Below are positions 1 through 10,298 of a stretch of 64,000 bases of DNA, piece by piece. The notes under the pieces are model-generated. The model was not told the origin of the DNA. It was given only the letters and a program-made list of their open reading frames with translations, and ran no database searches. Made by a program: the position numbers and the translations under genes. This DNA is from Blakeslea trispora. Lineage: Eukaryota > Mucoromycota > Mucoromycetes > Mucorales > Choanephoraceae. Each line of letters starts with the position of its first letter. The first letter of the stretch is position 1. The stretch covers positions 57,269-121,268 of the forward strand of contig JAIWNE010000102.1 of assembly GCA_025331445.1 (NCBI GenBank), written 5' to 3'.

Positions 1-385
1 CAATTACACGATGATTTAGAGCGCTTGTTAATTGTGAAGATACTAAATGTGGTGAAGGCAACAATACAACCGAGTTTACAAAAGGACCATACTGCGCTGA
101 GAATCCAGGTTGACTGAAAGTATGAATAAGAGAAAGCCAATGAGGAAGCGTTCTAATATAGATGTGTCTATAAAGTATGGGCATCACAAGTGCATTCCAT
201 AAGCGGTTGACACTAGCTACTCTCGGTAGACTTGCGCGAGGCAGGTAGGTCAAGATCCGCTGTACGATCTCGGGAGGAAAGTCAAGCGAACGAGAAGGTG
301 TGAGAAGTTCCCGCGACTGACTTGTGTTGTAAAGTAGTGTTAAAGGATCGCTTTCATTGTCCTTGTTGAAATAAAATATGCGCAT
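1..385 (-). CDS. F-box protein, 5' part only (runs off the left edge)
   Basis: The reverse strand is open from an ATG at 385 to base 1 with no stop, giving 128 codons of an unfinished gene. After a short leader, residues about 38-75 form an F-box: a DFPPEIVQRILTYLPR core, then hydrophobic positions and an NRLWN segment. F-box proteins bind Skp1 and supply the substrate arm of SCF ubiquitin ligases. The rest, where substrate-binding repeats would lie, is outside the window. A second F-box gene lies at 57314-59167 and resembles it only in the box. The start follows a long T-rich leader and has no upstream in-frame ATG. The F-box call is good; substrate and name are unknown. Confidence 0.72.
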   Translation of the reverse strand, partial: MRIFYFNKDNESDPLTLLYNTSQSRELLTPSRSLDFPPEIVQRILTYLPRASLPRVASVNRLWNALVMPILYRHIYIRTLPHWLSLIHTFSQPGFSAQYGPFVNSVVLLPSPHLVSSQLTSALNHRVI

Positions 386-655
386 AATTAAAAAAAAGTT
401 GGCTTAAAAAAGAAAAAAAAATCAGTGGCATTAAAAAAAAAAAAAGTAATTTTCTGCTTTTAAAAAATAAGGTGCTTGAACCTGAGAGTATGCTCACTAT
501 TAAAGAAAAAGTTACCTTCAAAATGAAAGGATGCTTCAAGGGCACAAGTAGAGTTATTTCTATAAAATACGTCTAGCTTACTCAAGCCTCAACCTACTCA
601 AGATATATGTTTGTAAACAAGTGTACTTTATCATCTCTGTTTTAAGGATACAGTG

Positions 656-717
656 AGTCGCTCTAATGGAAAGGGTAGCCAAAGATCTTGAAAATCTCAC
701 CCTTCAATAGAGCGACT
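656..717. repeat. imperfect inverted repeat (hairpin)
   Basis: AGTCGCTCTA at 656 returns as its reverse complement ending at 717, and the stem continues imperfectly through AGGGT / ACCCT around a 19-25 base loop. It has no T run after it and no neighbouring gene, so it is not obviously a terminator. It could be the remnant of a small transposon. Confidence 0.5.
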
Positions 718-1395
718 ATTGTATAGGTATGCAATACAGAAAGCTGCTCTGACAATCAAACTGCCTCTTCTGCTCGCATTTTTTTTATTGATGAAAGCTA
801 AGGTAAGAGTGTCAATCTGAGATTTAAATCAGTTATAGCACCATTGCCCAGAAATAGTGCTTACTTGTTTGATAAAGCTGCATATTTCGAGACAAGAGAT
901 GAGAAGCAAGCACCATCCATTGATCCAAATATGTTTCTTGAAGTGATATCAATCATCTGTTTGATTGCAAACTATACTTTGATGAGCTAAACACTCCTTT
1001 TTTTTGAAATACATATATTCCAAGATGAATCATGTTATCTTTAGCAAGAAGATAGAAACACTAGATTTGGGTCAATGAATAGTACTTGACAGTGATTTCA
1101 GCATAGATAGCAAGTTTATTATTCTCATAGAGTGTTTGGACAATCTAGCCAACTGAAAAACAACCATCGTCAAGGTGTATTTCATGTTGGATTTTGACTT
1201 TTTATTTTTGAATAGAAAAGGGGGAAACAATTCATATAAAATTAACTAATGAGTTATAGTAAACAACACAGTTACAAGTTTAGAAAACAAGTTTACAAAT
1301 AAAAAAAGAATCGCAGGGCACTTGCGTCTTATTTTATCCTTTATGTAGGCAACAAATGCCTCTGTAGATGTTACTCAGGTTAGACAAAAGTAGTG

Positions 1396-1428
<33 letters not shown>
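1396..1428. repeat. poly-A run, 33 bases
   Basis: Uninterrupted A homopolymer followed by GAGAGGGAGC. It makes a false Lys-rich open frame. No retroposed gene body is seen upstream, so a simple slippage tract is the likeliest reading. Confidence 0.8.
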
Positions 1429-1431
<3 letters not shown>

Positions 1432-1988
1432 AGGGAGCACTCCCAAAGTGTCACCAGTTTTTTCCATCTTGAATTGTCAGTAACACATAGAATAAGCACC
1501 TTAGTTAGCAGTAAGAAGCCTTTTTTTTTGGACTTTCATCTAAATAACAGTGTTTTCCAGAAAGGTATGAAAGTTAGTTGGTTTATAATCGAACCCAAAC
1601 ATGTTGCTTCATTCAAAAAGTTGGAAATTACACTTTCAAAGACTCTAAACACAGCAAAGTTCTTTCCGATAGTTCTTATGATACACTTTTTGGTTATTTC
1701 GGGTTCATCATAAACATTCGACATCAGAAGCTAAAAATTAAAAATAATTCTTTTTGACAAAGTGGCTAAATCGATTTTAGTACAACCATTGTATTTTTAG
1801 CATTTTCTTTAAAAGGCAAGAATGCGGCTTAGGCTACAGTTTTGAAAGTTTCTATAAATCCAATCCTTGAGTGCTTTCATGGCTCACAAAGGCATTTCCG
1901 TTCACTCTCACTCTCTCATTTTCCTCTCTTTTTCTCTCATTTTTATTCACGTCTTGAACAAATCCATCAAGACACACTTTTTTAAAAA

Positions 1989-2990
1989 ATGCTCAGTCCA
2001 CAAGTAGAAGCTTGGGCAGTTCACGCAGCCATCTTTTTGTTCTTTACAATCATCTTGACGCTTCGATGCCGAAACAATGTCTTTTTAATTCCATTTACCC
2101 TTTTCGGCTTCCTAGTGACTATCGGAAGCATCTTTCTTGCTACCTATCGCAAGGGCATCGAAACAGCATCTAGCAATACAAACTCGATTGCTGAACAACA
2201 ATACTGGATCAACAACAGTCTTGTATTGAGCTTTATGCCTGCTGCATCTGTCTTGGTGTTTGGTGGCATCATGGAAGCTCAACTGATCTATATTCGTCAT
2301 ATCGCAGCTGCTATCTATAACAGAGATCATTGGGGAAGTATGTATCTTCGTAATGCTGAAAAACACATGCCTACCAAAAAGCAGCAACCCTCATTGCGAC
2401 CCTGGACCTATTGGACAAGCTTGCTTTTGTTGGTTCTGTATACTTTGGTTGCCATCGCTTCCGTCTTGGTCGAAACTGTGTTTGGTGTGTCTGATCGTCA
2501 AAAGGATTTGAGTATTGCGATTTGCTCTACTGTATTGTTTTGTATCGCCTCTCTTAATATCGGTCTGGTATGGTATACAAGTGCCATCTCTATCAAGCAT
2601 ATCCGTATGATCAGACAGAACCGAGATGATATGCTCTTTTTACGTATCACACCTGTTTTGTTTGCTATCAGTTTGGCAGGTATGGTTGTCTTGACTTGGA
2701 TTCATTTTGCTGTGGCTACACTTCCTTTAGCTGCCTGGATTGTGCTTGAGTCGTTATTGGTTCATGCACCTCTTGTGGGTGTCTTGGTGATGTGTATCTA
2801 TACTGGTAAGATCAAGAAGATCGGAAGACAATACGGTGCTGAGCCTGCACAAAGGAGCTTTAATAGCGAGCCTCCAAGATATACTTTAAATAAAGTTGGC
2901 GAGGTTGAGACATCTTCAGAAGATGAAAAACATTTTTTTGCAGTTCCTCCTCCTGCTTACAAGCCAAGCTTTAGTCATCATTATCATTAG
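1989..2990 (+). CDS. seven-span membrane protein with two C-terminal PY motifs
   Basis: Single-exon gene of 333 residues. About seven hydrophobic segments can be seen near residues 12-28, 32-52, 76-95, 137-160, 173-197, 216-240 and 244-268, the layout of a 7TM receptor-like fungal membrane protein. The last 65 residues are hydrophilic and should face the cytosol. They carry two PPxY motifs, PPRY (295-298) and PPAY (321-324), with an acidic Ser cluster between them. PPxY motifs bind WW domains of Nedd4/Rsp5 ubiquitin ligases, so a trafficking adaptor or self-limiting receptor is a fair inference. The family is not recognised by name. The start follows a CT-rich leader. AATAAA-like signals occur about 150 bp after the stop. 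Confidence 0.72.
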   Translation: MLSPQVEAWAVHAAIFLFFTIILTLRCRNNVFLIPFTLFGFLVTIGSIFLATYRKGIETASSNTNSIAEQQYWINNSLVLSFMPAASVLVFGGIMEAQLIYIRHIAAAIYNRDHWGSMYLRNAEKHMPTKKQQPSLRPWTYWTSLLLLVLYTLVAIASVLVETVFGVSDRQKDLSIAICSTVLFCIASLNIGLVWYTSAISIKHIRMIRQNRDDMLFLRITPVLFAISLAGMVVLTWIHFAVATLPLAAWIVLESLLVHAPLVGVLVMCIYTGKIKKIGRQYGAEPAQRSFNSEPPRYTLNKVGEVETSSEDEKHFFAVPPPAYKPSFSHHYH

Positions 2991-3484
2991 AAAAAAAACC
3001 GAATTTCCCTTCTTTTTCATTATTTTCTTACTTTTCATATTTATATAATCTCTCTTTCTTTCTTTTTTGGATTACACACACACATAAAAAAAAAGGGACA
3101 GCAGTTTCTTGCTTGTGTGTGTGTGTGTGTTCTTCAACACCTGTAAATAAAATAATAATAAAACCTTGATCATCTTTAAATTTTCATGATTCTTACAGCT
3201 AACCATTCATTATTTTGCTGATCGGCTACACATCATCTATTCCCGATAGACACAATATCCATATTTAGGCGTGTGTTTTTTTTTGCAAGGGCACACACTA
3301 CTTTGTTTCACAGCCAAGACAAAATAACCTTCAACAGCCCCTCCTCCTTCTTTAGTTGAAATTATAAAAAAAAGACTTTTTTTATACTTTGGAATTTCAA
3401 TCTGTCATACACAGATGGTTACAAACTACCTTTGGGTATTGAATTTTAAGATATCAATAAAAAGAAAGTTCTATATTTGCTTTT
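2991..3484. other. convergent 3' region
   Basis: Space between two converging stops. It holds T-rich DNA, short CA and GT dinucleotide runs near 3075 and 3115, and AATAAA-like motifs near 3145-3165. No exon seen. Confidence 0.6.
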
Positions 3485-4900
3485 TTACAGTTCAACTTCT
3501 TCACCAGCAACAAATACACGCTTTACATAGACTTCACCCGACCTATCATCCAGAAACACAAAATCAGCATCAGCTCCTACATTCAACGTGCCCTTCTCAT
3601 GGTCAATGCCCAAGAGTCGAGCAGGATGAAGTGTGGCTGCTTCAATGGCTTCCACAATGGAACAGTTTGTGAATTTCTGGAAATTGCGAATGCATTGATC
3701 GATCGTAATGGTACTACCGGCCAATGTCTTTGTACCTTTCACATAAGCACCTCCCTTTTCGTCTACTTGGACTTCCTTTTCGCCCAAGATGTAAGTGCCC
3801 TTAGGTAATCCCATGGCAGACAGAGTATCTGTGACCAAGATAGCTCCTGTAGGATGAGAACAATAGGCAATGCGAATTGAATTAGGGTGAACATGAACAC
3901 CATCACAGATAAGGCCATAAAAGGGGCGTGGATCAGGTTTAAGGCAATCGGGAGAGGCAAGAGAGGCTTCAGGATGACGGCTTTTGCTCTCAGGTATCGG
4001 TAGATCTGAAGCACCCAAAACACCAATAAGACCAGGATCACGATGATGAAACTGTTGAATTTTCAAAATTAAGTAAATCACACAAAAGTAGAAAGGAATG
4101 ACTTACAATGGGCATTGCATTAAATAGATGTGTAATGCTATTGGCTCCTTTTGTCACTGCTTTTTCTGCTTCAACAATACGACAAGAGCTATGTCCCATG
4201 GATACTGTGATACCGCGCGAGACCAGATCTGGAATTACATCACATACACCCTCAAGTTCAGGTGCTACAGTGATGATGCTTACTGCCTGAGAGCCCTTTT
4301 TCAGTTCGGGACCATACGTTTCATCGAAATCAGCCAAGCCATTCTTTGCTACTTTGAAAACAGATTGATCATGTGCTCCTTTCTTCATGACGGATATGAA
4401 GGGACCTTCTAGATGGGCACCCAAGATCTCTGCACCGTCTGTCGTACTTCCTTTACGACGGTTTAACAAGGGAAGAACCTAGACCATGTTAGTTTTTAGG
4501 TACAAGACAAAGGGGAACTTGTACTTACTTTTCTATAGACGTCAGGTTCGGAACTAACAATGGTTGGACAAAAAGCCGTACATCCATATTTCAAGAGACC
4601 CTTGGCCACCTTATCTATGTTTTTCTTCAAGACCTCAACTGGCTCTTCATTGTCTGCAAAATCAATACCATAAGCTCCATTGATCTGTGTGTCAATGAAA
4701 CCCGGAACAACCAAGAGTCCTTTGGCATCAATGATCTCATCTGCATCACGACGTGCAGAGAAGAAGAGGTCTTGAGGATATATGATCTTGCCATCTTGAT
4801 ACCATAGATAAGCATCCTCTACAATCTTGTGGTTCAACAAGAGTCTTGCATTGATGATTTTATAAATTTTTCCTGAAAAGTCATGCTCTATGGGTGCCAT
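3485..4900 (-). CDS. nagA: N-acetylglucosamine-6-phosphate deacetylase
   Basis: Three exons (4900-4529, 4478-4107, 4051-3485), introns of 50 and 55 nt, both phase 0, giving 436 residues, normal for NagA/AMDHD2. The enzyme removes acetate from GlcNAc-6-phosphate, giving glucosamine-6-phosphate, the first committed step in using GlcNAc from chitin or glycoproteins. It is an amidohydrolase-fold TIM barrel. Visible residues: metal ligand Glu in HLEGPF (E148), His in MGHSS (H220), His in THLFNAM (H241), a substrate-side HHRDPG loop at the exon 2/3 joint, and the catalytic Asp in VTDTLSAMG (D323). The ATG at 4900 starts a MAPIEHDF sequence; an in-frame ATG at 5017 precedes a membrane-like stretch and is probably leader. 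It converges with the membrane protein gene. Confidence 0.9.
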
Positions 4901-5965
4901 CCTATATATCCTATGTATCCAAGAAAAAAAAAGAGAAAGAGAGAGAGATAAGATCTGTTTAAATAAGTATACTATTGTGTGACCGAGACGGGTTATCCCT
5001 AACATTGCTTTGTACACAAGGGTCTGATCAGGTTATCAAAAAGCGGTTTTTAATTGGTCAAAATCATTAGGTAAGACATCATCTCCGCTCTTTTTTTTTT
5101 CCTTATTTTGCACTTGACCTTCAATTTCAAGGGTCCAAAAATGAAAGGGGTCCTTTTTTTTTTTCAAATGATGGTTTTAACAGTCTGTTTTCGATGACAT
5201 GATTTGCACATTGTGTTTTATCCTAAAAATCAATCTCATTTCTGCTTAAAAAATAGAGTAAGCTATTGGATTCAAAGCACTGCTTTCTAAAAGCTGGTTC
5301 GAGTTCAAATCAGTTTGTTTTTTTTTGTTCAACTGAGTATCATCTGATTCATCACAACTGAAACTGGCTATTTTATCACTGTAGGCTGATAAAAACATCA
5401 AGTGAGCTTAAACATCTATTTTTTTTTCCTTTAGTTTTGCCTACAATAAAACAAGTTTTTGATTCCTGACTTGCATGATTATTTGTGGGCTCACATGAAG
5501 TAAAAGTTAGAAATCTATGTTTTGAGCTTATTATTTCTTTAGGCGTCTTTCTATTCTCGAGAAACAACTCTTGAATTGAGTGACAATTTTGGATTGTTAC
5601 AAGATATTCTCAGCCAAAATAGCCCTTTATTCAGAGTTTGTGTGTATGAAATCATGAAATTTGTACTAGTTTTTTTTTCCCTCTTTATAATATCATCCAA
5701 AATCTGATACTCATTTGTTCAACATTGTAAATTTAAATGAGTTTTGACAAGACCAAAGGGCAGCTTTATTACCAACAATTCCTTATTTAAGAAAAAAAAA
5801 AAGAGGGGTACTACTCAGTTCATGTTGATAGATTAGAAATGACTTTGAATGGTCATGGTGCTTATTTGATGTATCAGCTTATAAAAAAGAAAAGTTGGCC
5901 TTATTGAGACTATTTGTTCACACTAGATTATTGCCTTTATTTTGTCTAAATAGTCTTCTTTTTGG
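4901..5965. other. intergenic, nothing coding seen
   Basis: T-tract-rich DNA with scattered stops in all frames. A short match to the 142 bp dispersed repeat (TATTCTCGAGAAA then ACTCTTG) lies near 5551-5577 but is too short to call a copy. Confidence 0.5.
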
Positions 5966-6190
5966 TACAGTGCCTCCATTTTTAAATAACGAAATTTTTT
6001 ACAAGTTTTCGAAACCTATCTGCTCAAAACTTTCGGTGACAAAAACAAAGAGCGAGCCTGAACAATTGTTCAGAAAGGTTTAAAGAATATATATTCAGGC
6101 TCGCTCTTTGTTTTTGTCACCAAAAGTTTTGAGCAGATAGGTTTCGAAAACTTGTAAAAAATTTCGTTATTTAAAAATGGAGGCACTGTA
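5966..6190. mobile_element. MITE: near-perfect 225 bp palindrome with TA ends
   Basis: Bases 5966-6062 and 6094-6190 are reverse complements over 97 positions with one mismatch (C/T in the CTTTCGG versus CTTTTGG stretch), around a 31 bp spacer. Both outer ends read TA then CAGTGCCTCC going inward, so the element is bounded by a TA dinucleotide, as for Tc1/mariner insertions, whose ends often begin CAGTG. There is no transposase, so it is non-autonomous. The one-base divergence between arms suggests a recent origin. The subterminal CGAAATTTTTT is shared with the 33 kb element. Confidence 0.88.
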
Positions 6191-6589
6191 ATTTTGGCGA
6201 GATGACCACGTAGATTATCACTGTATTTATTCCAACCAAATCACTTTTGAGAAGCAGCACACACACACGAAAAAAAAGAGAAAATGAAATAAAGAGAGAC
6301 AGTTGCTGCTGTAGTCATGGATCTCGGCAGTTATGACCTGGAAAGTTATCATTCCGAAAGTTATCGTTCCGAAAGTTGTTACTCAGAAACAGAGCTGTCA
6401 TTCAGAAAGCTATCGAGAAAAGACAAATCGACGCTGCAACGAGCTCACCCGAGACAACAGCGAGACTGTATGAGAGCGAGACATATGGTTGGAGTTGCTT
6501 TGCTGTGCAGGTTTTGGCCCGAGATGACTTTTCCGTTTTCCATCTTTCCGTTTTCCATCTATCATTTTTCAATTTATTGTTAATTTATT

Positions 6590-6781
6590 GTTAGTTTGCT
6601 GTTGCTGTTGTTGCTGTTGTTGCTGTTGTTGCTGTTGTTGCTGTTGTTGCTGTTGTTGCTGTTGTTGCTGTTGTTGCTGTTGTTGCTGTTGTTGCTGTTG
6701 TTGCTGTTGTTGCTGTTGTTGCTGTTGTTGCTGTTGTTGCTGTTGTTGCTGTTGTTGTTGTTGTTGCTGTTGTTGTTGTTG
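6590..6781. repeat. 9 bp GCTGTTGTT tandem array
   Basis: About 20 copies of GCTGTTGTT, slightly degenerate at both ends. It reads as poly-Gln, poly-Leu or poly-Cys depending on frame, which explains the false open frames. No flanking coding sequence was seen. Confidence 0.9.
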
Positions 6782-6921
6782 AAGAATCACCAAGGTATCG
6801 ACTGCAATCTATTCTGTGGATTCTCTCCTCCTTGTCTTTCCTCTTTCTCTTTCTTTTAGCCTGTACAACATCTACTTTCAACTAGTCAATTTGAAGTTTT
6901 ATTTTGGAGGTTTGGGTATGG

Positions 6922-6922
<1 letters not shown>

Positions 6923-6952
<30 letters not shown>
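6923..6952. repeat. AGAC tetranucleotide microsatellite
   Basis: About seven perfect AGAC units directly before the 87 bp duplication. Confidence 0.9.
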
Positions 6953-6953
<1 letters not shown>

Positions 6954-7111
6954 GTATCAGTAACAGGAATAGTGTGTTTAGTCAGCAAGCATGTAACAGC
7001 AGAGTGCTGAGTATCAGATCGTTGAGTATCAGATCGTTGAGTATCAGTAGCAGGAATAGTGTGTTTAGTCAGCAAGCATGCAACAACAGAGTGCTGAGTA
7101 TCAGATCGTTG
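6953..7111. repeat. 87 bp tandem duplication
   Basis: The segment from AGTATCAGTAACAGG (6953) recurs from 7040 with a few substitutions (GTAACAG/GTAGCAG, CATGTAACAGC/CATGCAACAAC). It contains the smaller GAGTATCAGATCGTT repeat twice in the first copy. Confidence 0.85.
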
Positions 7112-7149
7112 ATTTACAGAATGAAGGATTGGATCGAGGTTGCTCGAGA

Positions 7150-7238
7150 AAGAAACAAAGAAACAAAGAAACAAAGAAACAAAGAAACAAAGAAACAAAG
7201 AAACAAAGAAACAAAGAAACAAAGAAACAAAGAAACAA
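7150..7238. repeat. AAAGAAAC 8 bp tandem array
   Basis: About eleven AAAGAAAC units, perfect to the eye. They generate an open Lys/Gln/Arg/Asn/Glu frame that should not be taken as protein. Confidence 0.9.
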
Positions 7239-7954
7239 ATGGAGAAAGAAGAAAGGATTACGGGCAGCCAGTCAAGGAGCAATACAACATCCCATTGTAT
7301 TGCATTGCGCGAAAGAGAAAGAGAAGAAGAGGATATTGATGGATGAACAGAAGGACGGTCGAGGGGACAATTATATCAGCTCAGCATATATCTATCTATC
7401 TGCCTATCTGCCTATCTACTTTTATTTTATTTTATTGTATTTTATTTTGTATTTATCCAGCGCTAATCAACATAACATCGCTATACAGTATACTCGATTG
7501 CATGTTTTTGATCTGGATCGAACCTTGTCTGTACTTCTCTGTATCAATGTACGGCCATTTCTGAAATGTTATAGAAAAGAAAGAGGAGGATCAGAAACAG
7601 TGTGGCAAAAACAGCAATGTGAGGATGCTGTGAGAGATGTTATGACAGATGATAGAGCATCTGATGCAAGACCACAACATGCGTTTCACTTGATCCTAAA
7701 GAACTGTTTGATGGCTTATCTGCTAAACATAGAGCACAAAATAAATGCTGACGTCCTTCGAGTCATTTGTAAAGAGAAAGAGAAAGACAGTTGTAAAAAC
7801 TTGTGATGTCTGCAAGTATTATTGTGGAACAAGATAGAAAATAGACTTTTTATTTATGTGAAGAGAAAAAGTGTTAAACACAATAAAAAACTCTTCTTAA
7901 AGCAATCTGAGAAGGTATATGGTGGTTCAGATGCGGTAAATACTGTTAAGATAC

Positions 7955-8044
7955 AGTTGGATAGGCACAGTTGGATAGGCACATTTGGATAGGCACAGTT
8001 GGATAGGCACATTTGGATAGGCACAGTTGGATAGGCACAGTTGG
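7955..8044. repeat. 14 bp minisatellite AGTTGGATAGGCAC
   Basis: At least six units, alternating between AGTTGG and ATTTGG versions, so a 28 bp higher-order unit is partly visible. Confidence 0.88.
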
Positions 8045-8048
8045 AAGC

Positions 8049-8112
8049 AAAAATAGAGACAGAAATAGAGACAGAAATAGAGACAGAAATAGAGACAGAA
8101 ATAGAGACAGAA
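8049..8112. repeat. 12 bp minisatellite ATAGAGACAGAA
   Basis: Five units directly after the 14 bp array, ending in GCAGGG. Confidence 0.88.
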
Positions 8113-8648
8113 GCAGGGACCCAGCAAGGCATCAGTAAAGGCAGGTCTTGAGTTGTTTAGTAATAGAGTCACCTTCAACAACAAAGCAAGACAAGAAAGG
8201 TAAGAACGCAGAGGGTAAGCCTTCCTTGGCTTACTTTTTTTTTTTTTTGAATAAGCCAAAGAAGACTCAGTTCTGTTCGCACTATCCCAAATCCTTAGCA
8301 ACTCCATACCAGTCAACTAACGAGGAATAGTACAAGTATGTCTGTACCCGCTTCCTCTGCCCAGATCCCTACAGGACACGCTCATAGTGTTAACAGATCA
8401 GGCGGCGCAATTGCCCTCAGTCATTCCGACTTCAGTCCCAATACTAGAAAACGAGGGTCGTTCGCGAAAATGGACTAGATTCCGGTCGTAAGCCACTTTA
8501 TATAGGATCAGGAAAGGCAGCATCAGTCTTTGTCCTTACCCCCCATCAAGCTTGAAGTAGAGGCAGAAGCACCAAGAGAAGAAGAGAGAGAGCAGAGAGA
8601 GAGCAGAGAGAACGAGTAAAAAGGATTTGTAGAGAGTTTGAAAGCATT

Positions 8649-8731
8649 TGTGGATTTGTAGTTTTGTAGTTTTGTAGTTTTGTAGTTTTGTAGTTTTGTA
8701 GTTTTGTAGTTTTGTATTTTGTAGTTTTGTA
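8649..8731. repeat. 8 bp minisatellite TTTTGTAG
   Basis: About nine units with one shortened copy near 8714. Confidence 0.88.
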
Positions 8732-9372
8732 GATGGAAAGGCACACGTATTTTCTTCTTTTTTGTAGATAACGTTTTTTTGCTCTTGGTGCAATAATAGA
8801 CTTGCGTAGATTGCAGATTTTTAGGCTATACACGACAAAGCAAGTTAGATAAGAGCATTATTAAAGAAGAGTATTTTGTTACTTGCCTTTGAAGTTGTCT
8901 GGGTGACAAAGTTTCAAGATGTAGTTGATTTGACTTTGATAAAGAGAGAGAGAGAAAAAAAAAGAGGGAGAAAATGATCATTACGTTCTATTTACTTCAA
9001 ACACACACTGAAAAAAAAAAACCAGTCATCCAATCAGAGCCTGGTATCTCTCCATTCACTTATCTATCAGTAAAAAGAAAAAAACATGTGATAACCAATA
9101 GGATCAGTAAGCTAGAGGGCGTTGAGAAGTAAACACACTAAGAGATACCATGCTATTTCATGCCGACATTCACTCTCCTGTATTTTTGATTGTGACAGCC
9201 AAACTCCTCTTTAATTTGCAGTGATACTTGTCCAACAAGTCAGATAAGCTTAAAAGATGGCATTCGAGAAAAGAAGAAGAAGAGTGAAGAATGAACAAGT
9301 ATTGCTGTCATCTAAACAAAATAATAACAAGCAGTTTCATTTGTACTCATCTGGGTTGAAAAGGCTATATAT

Positions 9373-9380
<8 letters not shown>

Positions 9381-9407
<27 letters not shown>
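9381..9407. repeat. AT dinucleotide microsatellite
   Basis: About 13 AT units after a TATATACACATAC lead. Confidence 0.9.
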
Positions 9408-9409
<2 letters not shown>

Positions 9410-10246
9410 TCCACAGAAGCTATCAAGCATAACTTCCTAACACTGAAAACTGAGATGAAGCCGCTCGTTCCTTTAATGGTAGGCAGTAGAGACCGTTAAA
9501 TGCAAAGTACCAGTAATTGGTACTATGTAAGTTATATTCTGTAACTTCATTAGCTTGGGCTTGCATGTATATTTTCTTTTGCTCTTTTTCTGAGGAATAT
9601 GTGAAAACAAAACAAAATAAAATAAAAAGGAAATCAATGATTGAGACAATCAAATTCTGTTCTTTGTGTGAGGATTGAGTCTTAAGAAAGTTTTTGGCTT
9701 TGATGCCATATATAACTTGTTTAGAGCATGCTTGACAGCCAAATGAAGACAATGAGACAGAATTCTGATATTTTTGGAGCCAAACAAAATACACTTTAAA
9801 ATCAGAAATACAAGCATATTGGAAAGTTCATATTGATAACAATAATAACCAGAAATAAATACCACATAACAGCCTCTCTAATAGGGATATACAGCATTTT
9901 TATAAACCGTTGCTTATAGTGCAGAATGTCAATATAAAGAGAACACTAGTATACAACAATGGTATCTCAACCCTGTAAATCAAACACAGCTAATCTTCAC
10001 AATCAGACAAGTAAATCCTTGGTGCTTCCAATTCCAAAAGTACAGCATATATCTTTCTCTCAAGAGAAAAAGCCATCTTGACAGCTATCTCAGAGCCCAA
10101 ACATAAAAAAGAACAAGAAAACAAAGTTATACAGTGCTTGGATCCAGATCTTCATTAGAGACAACAATTCATCTCTCTTTCTTTTTTCTCAGAGTAAATC
10201 AAACGAGATGTAACCCTTTCGTTCGAATGTTATTACCCAGCACTGA

Positions 10247-10250
10247 TTTC

Positions 10251-10298
<48 letters not shown>
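10247..10298. repeat. TTTC microsatellite
   Basis: About twelve TTTC units ending in TTTTTCC. Confidence 0.9.

Larger units (their letters stand above)
386..1988. other. gene-free stretch with hairpin and poly-A
   Basis: No convincing exon was seen on either strand. The stretch holds an imperfect hairpin at 656-717, a 33-base A run at 1396-1428, and a TC-rich tract (about 1905-1960) just before the next gene that is probably its promoter or leader. Short open frames here are low-complexity Lys or Phe runs. Confidence 0.6.
6590..7625 (+). repeat. left arm of a diverged large inverted repeat
   Basis: Blocks of this segment return reverse-complemented at 11544-12378 in the right order: a GTT-rich array, then TCACCAAG (6787), a GATTGGATCGAGGTTGCTC-like block near 7125, CCAGTCAA (7268), GAGGATATTGATG (7330), and GTGTGGCAAA plus AATGTGAGGAT (7600-7625). 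Identity looks like 70-85% within blocks, with the simple repeats between them differing in unit and length. Confidence 0.65.

Noticed and set aside
1396..1428. Poly-A tail of a non-LTR retrotransposon or retrogene
   Set aside because: No coding remnant precedes it and no target duplication is visible.
1393..1713. 106-codon frame starting with poly-Lys
   Set aside because: Its start is the A33 run and the rest has no protein-family pattern.
5275..5330. Possible tRNA T-arm (GGTTCGAGTTCAAATC)
   Set aside because: No acceptor stem, D-arm or anticodon arm could be folded around it.
5895..6083. 62-codon frame overlapping the MITE
   Set aside because: Most of it lies in the left arm of the palindrome. 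It is explained by the element.
6569..6881. Overlapping poly-Gln, poly-Leu, poly-Cys and Ala/Thr frames
   Set aside because: All are readings of one GCTGTTGTT array on both strands with no coding flanks.
7078..7806. 242-codon open frame through the satellite island
   Set aside because: Its first half is the AAAGAAAC array and the 87 bp duplication, the middle is T/A-rich, and no family motif or splice pattern appears. Stop-free repeats explain its length.
8338..8478. 47-codon frame with natural-looking composition (MSVPASSAQIPTGHAHSVNR...)
   Set aside because: Too short, inside the satellite island, with no splice partner. A gag-like fragment was considered because of a Cys/His-containing frame just upstream, but no zinc knuckle or protease motif is complete.
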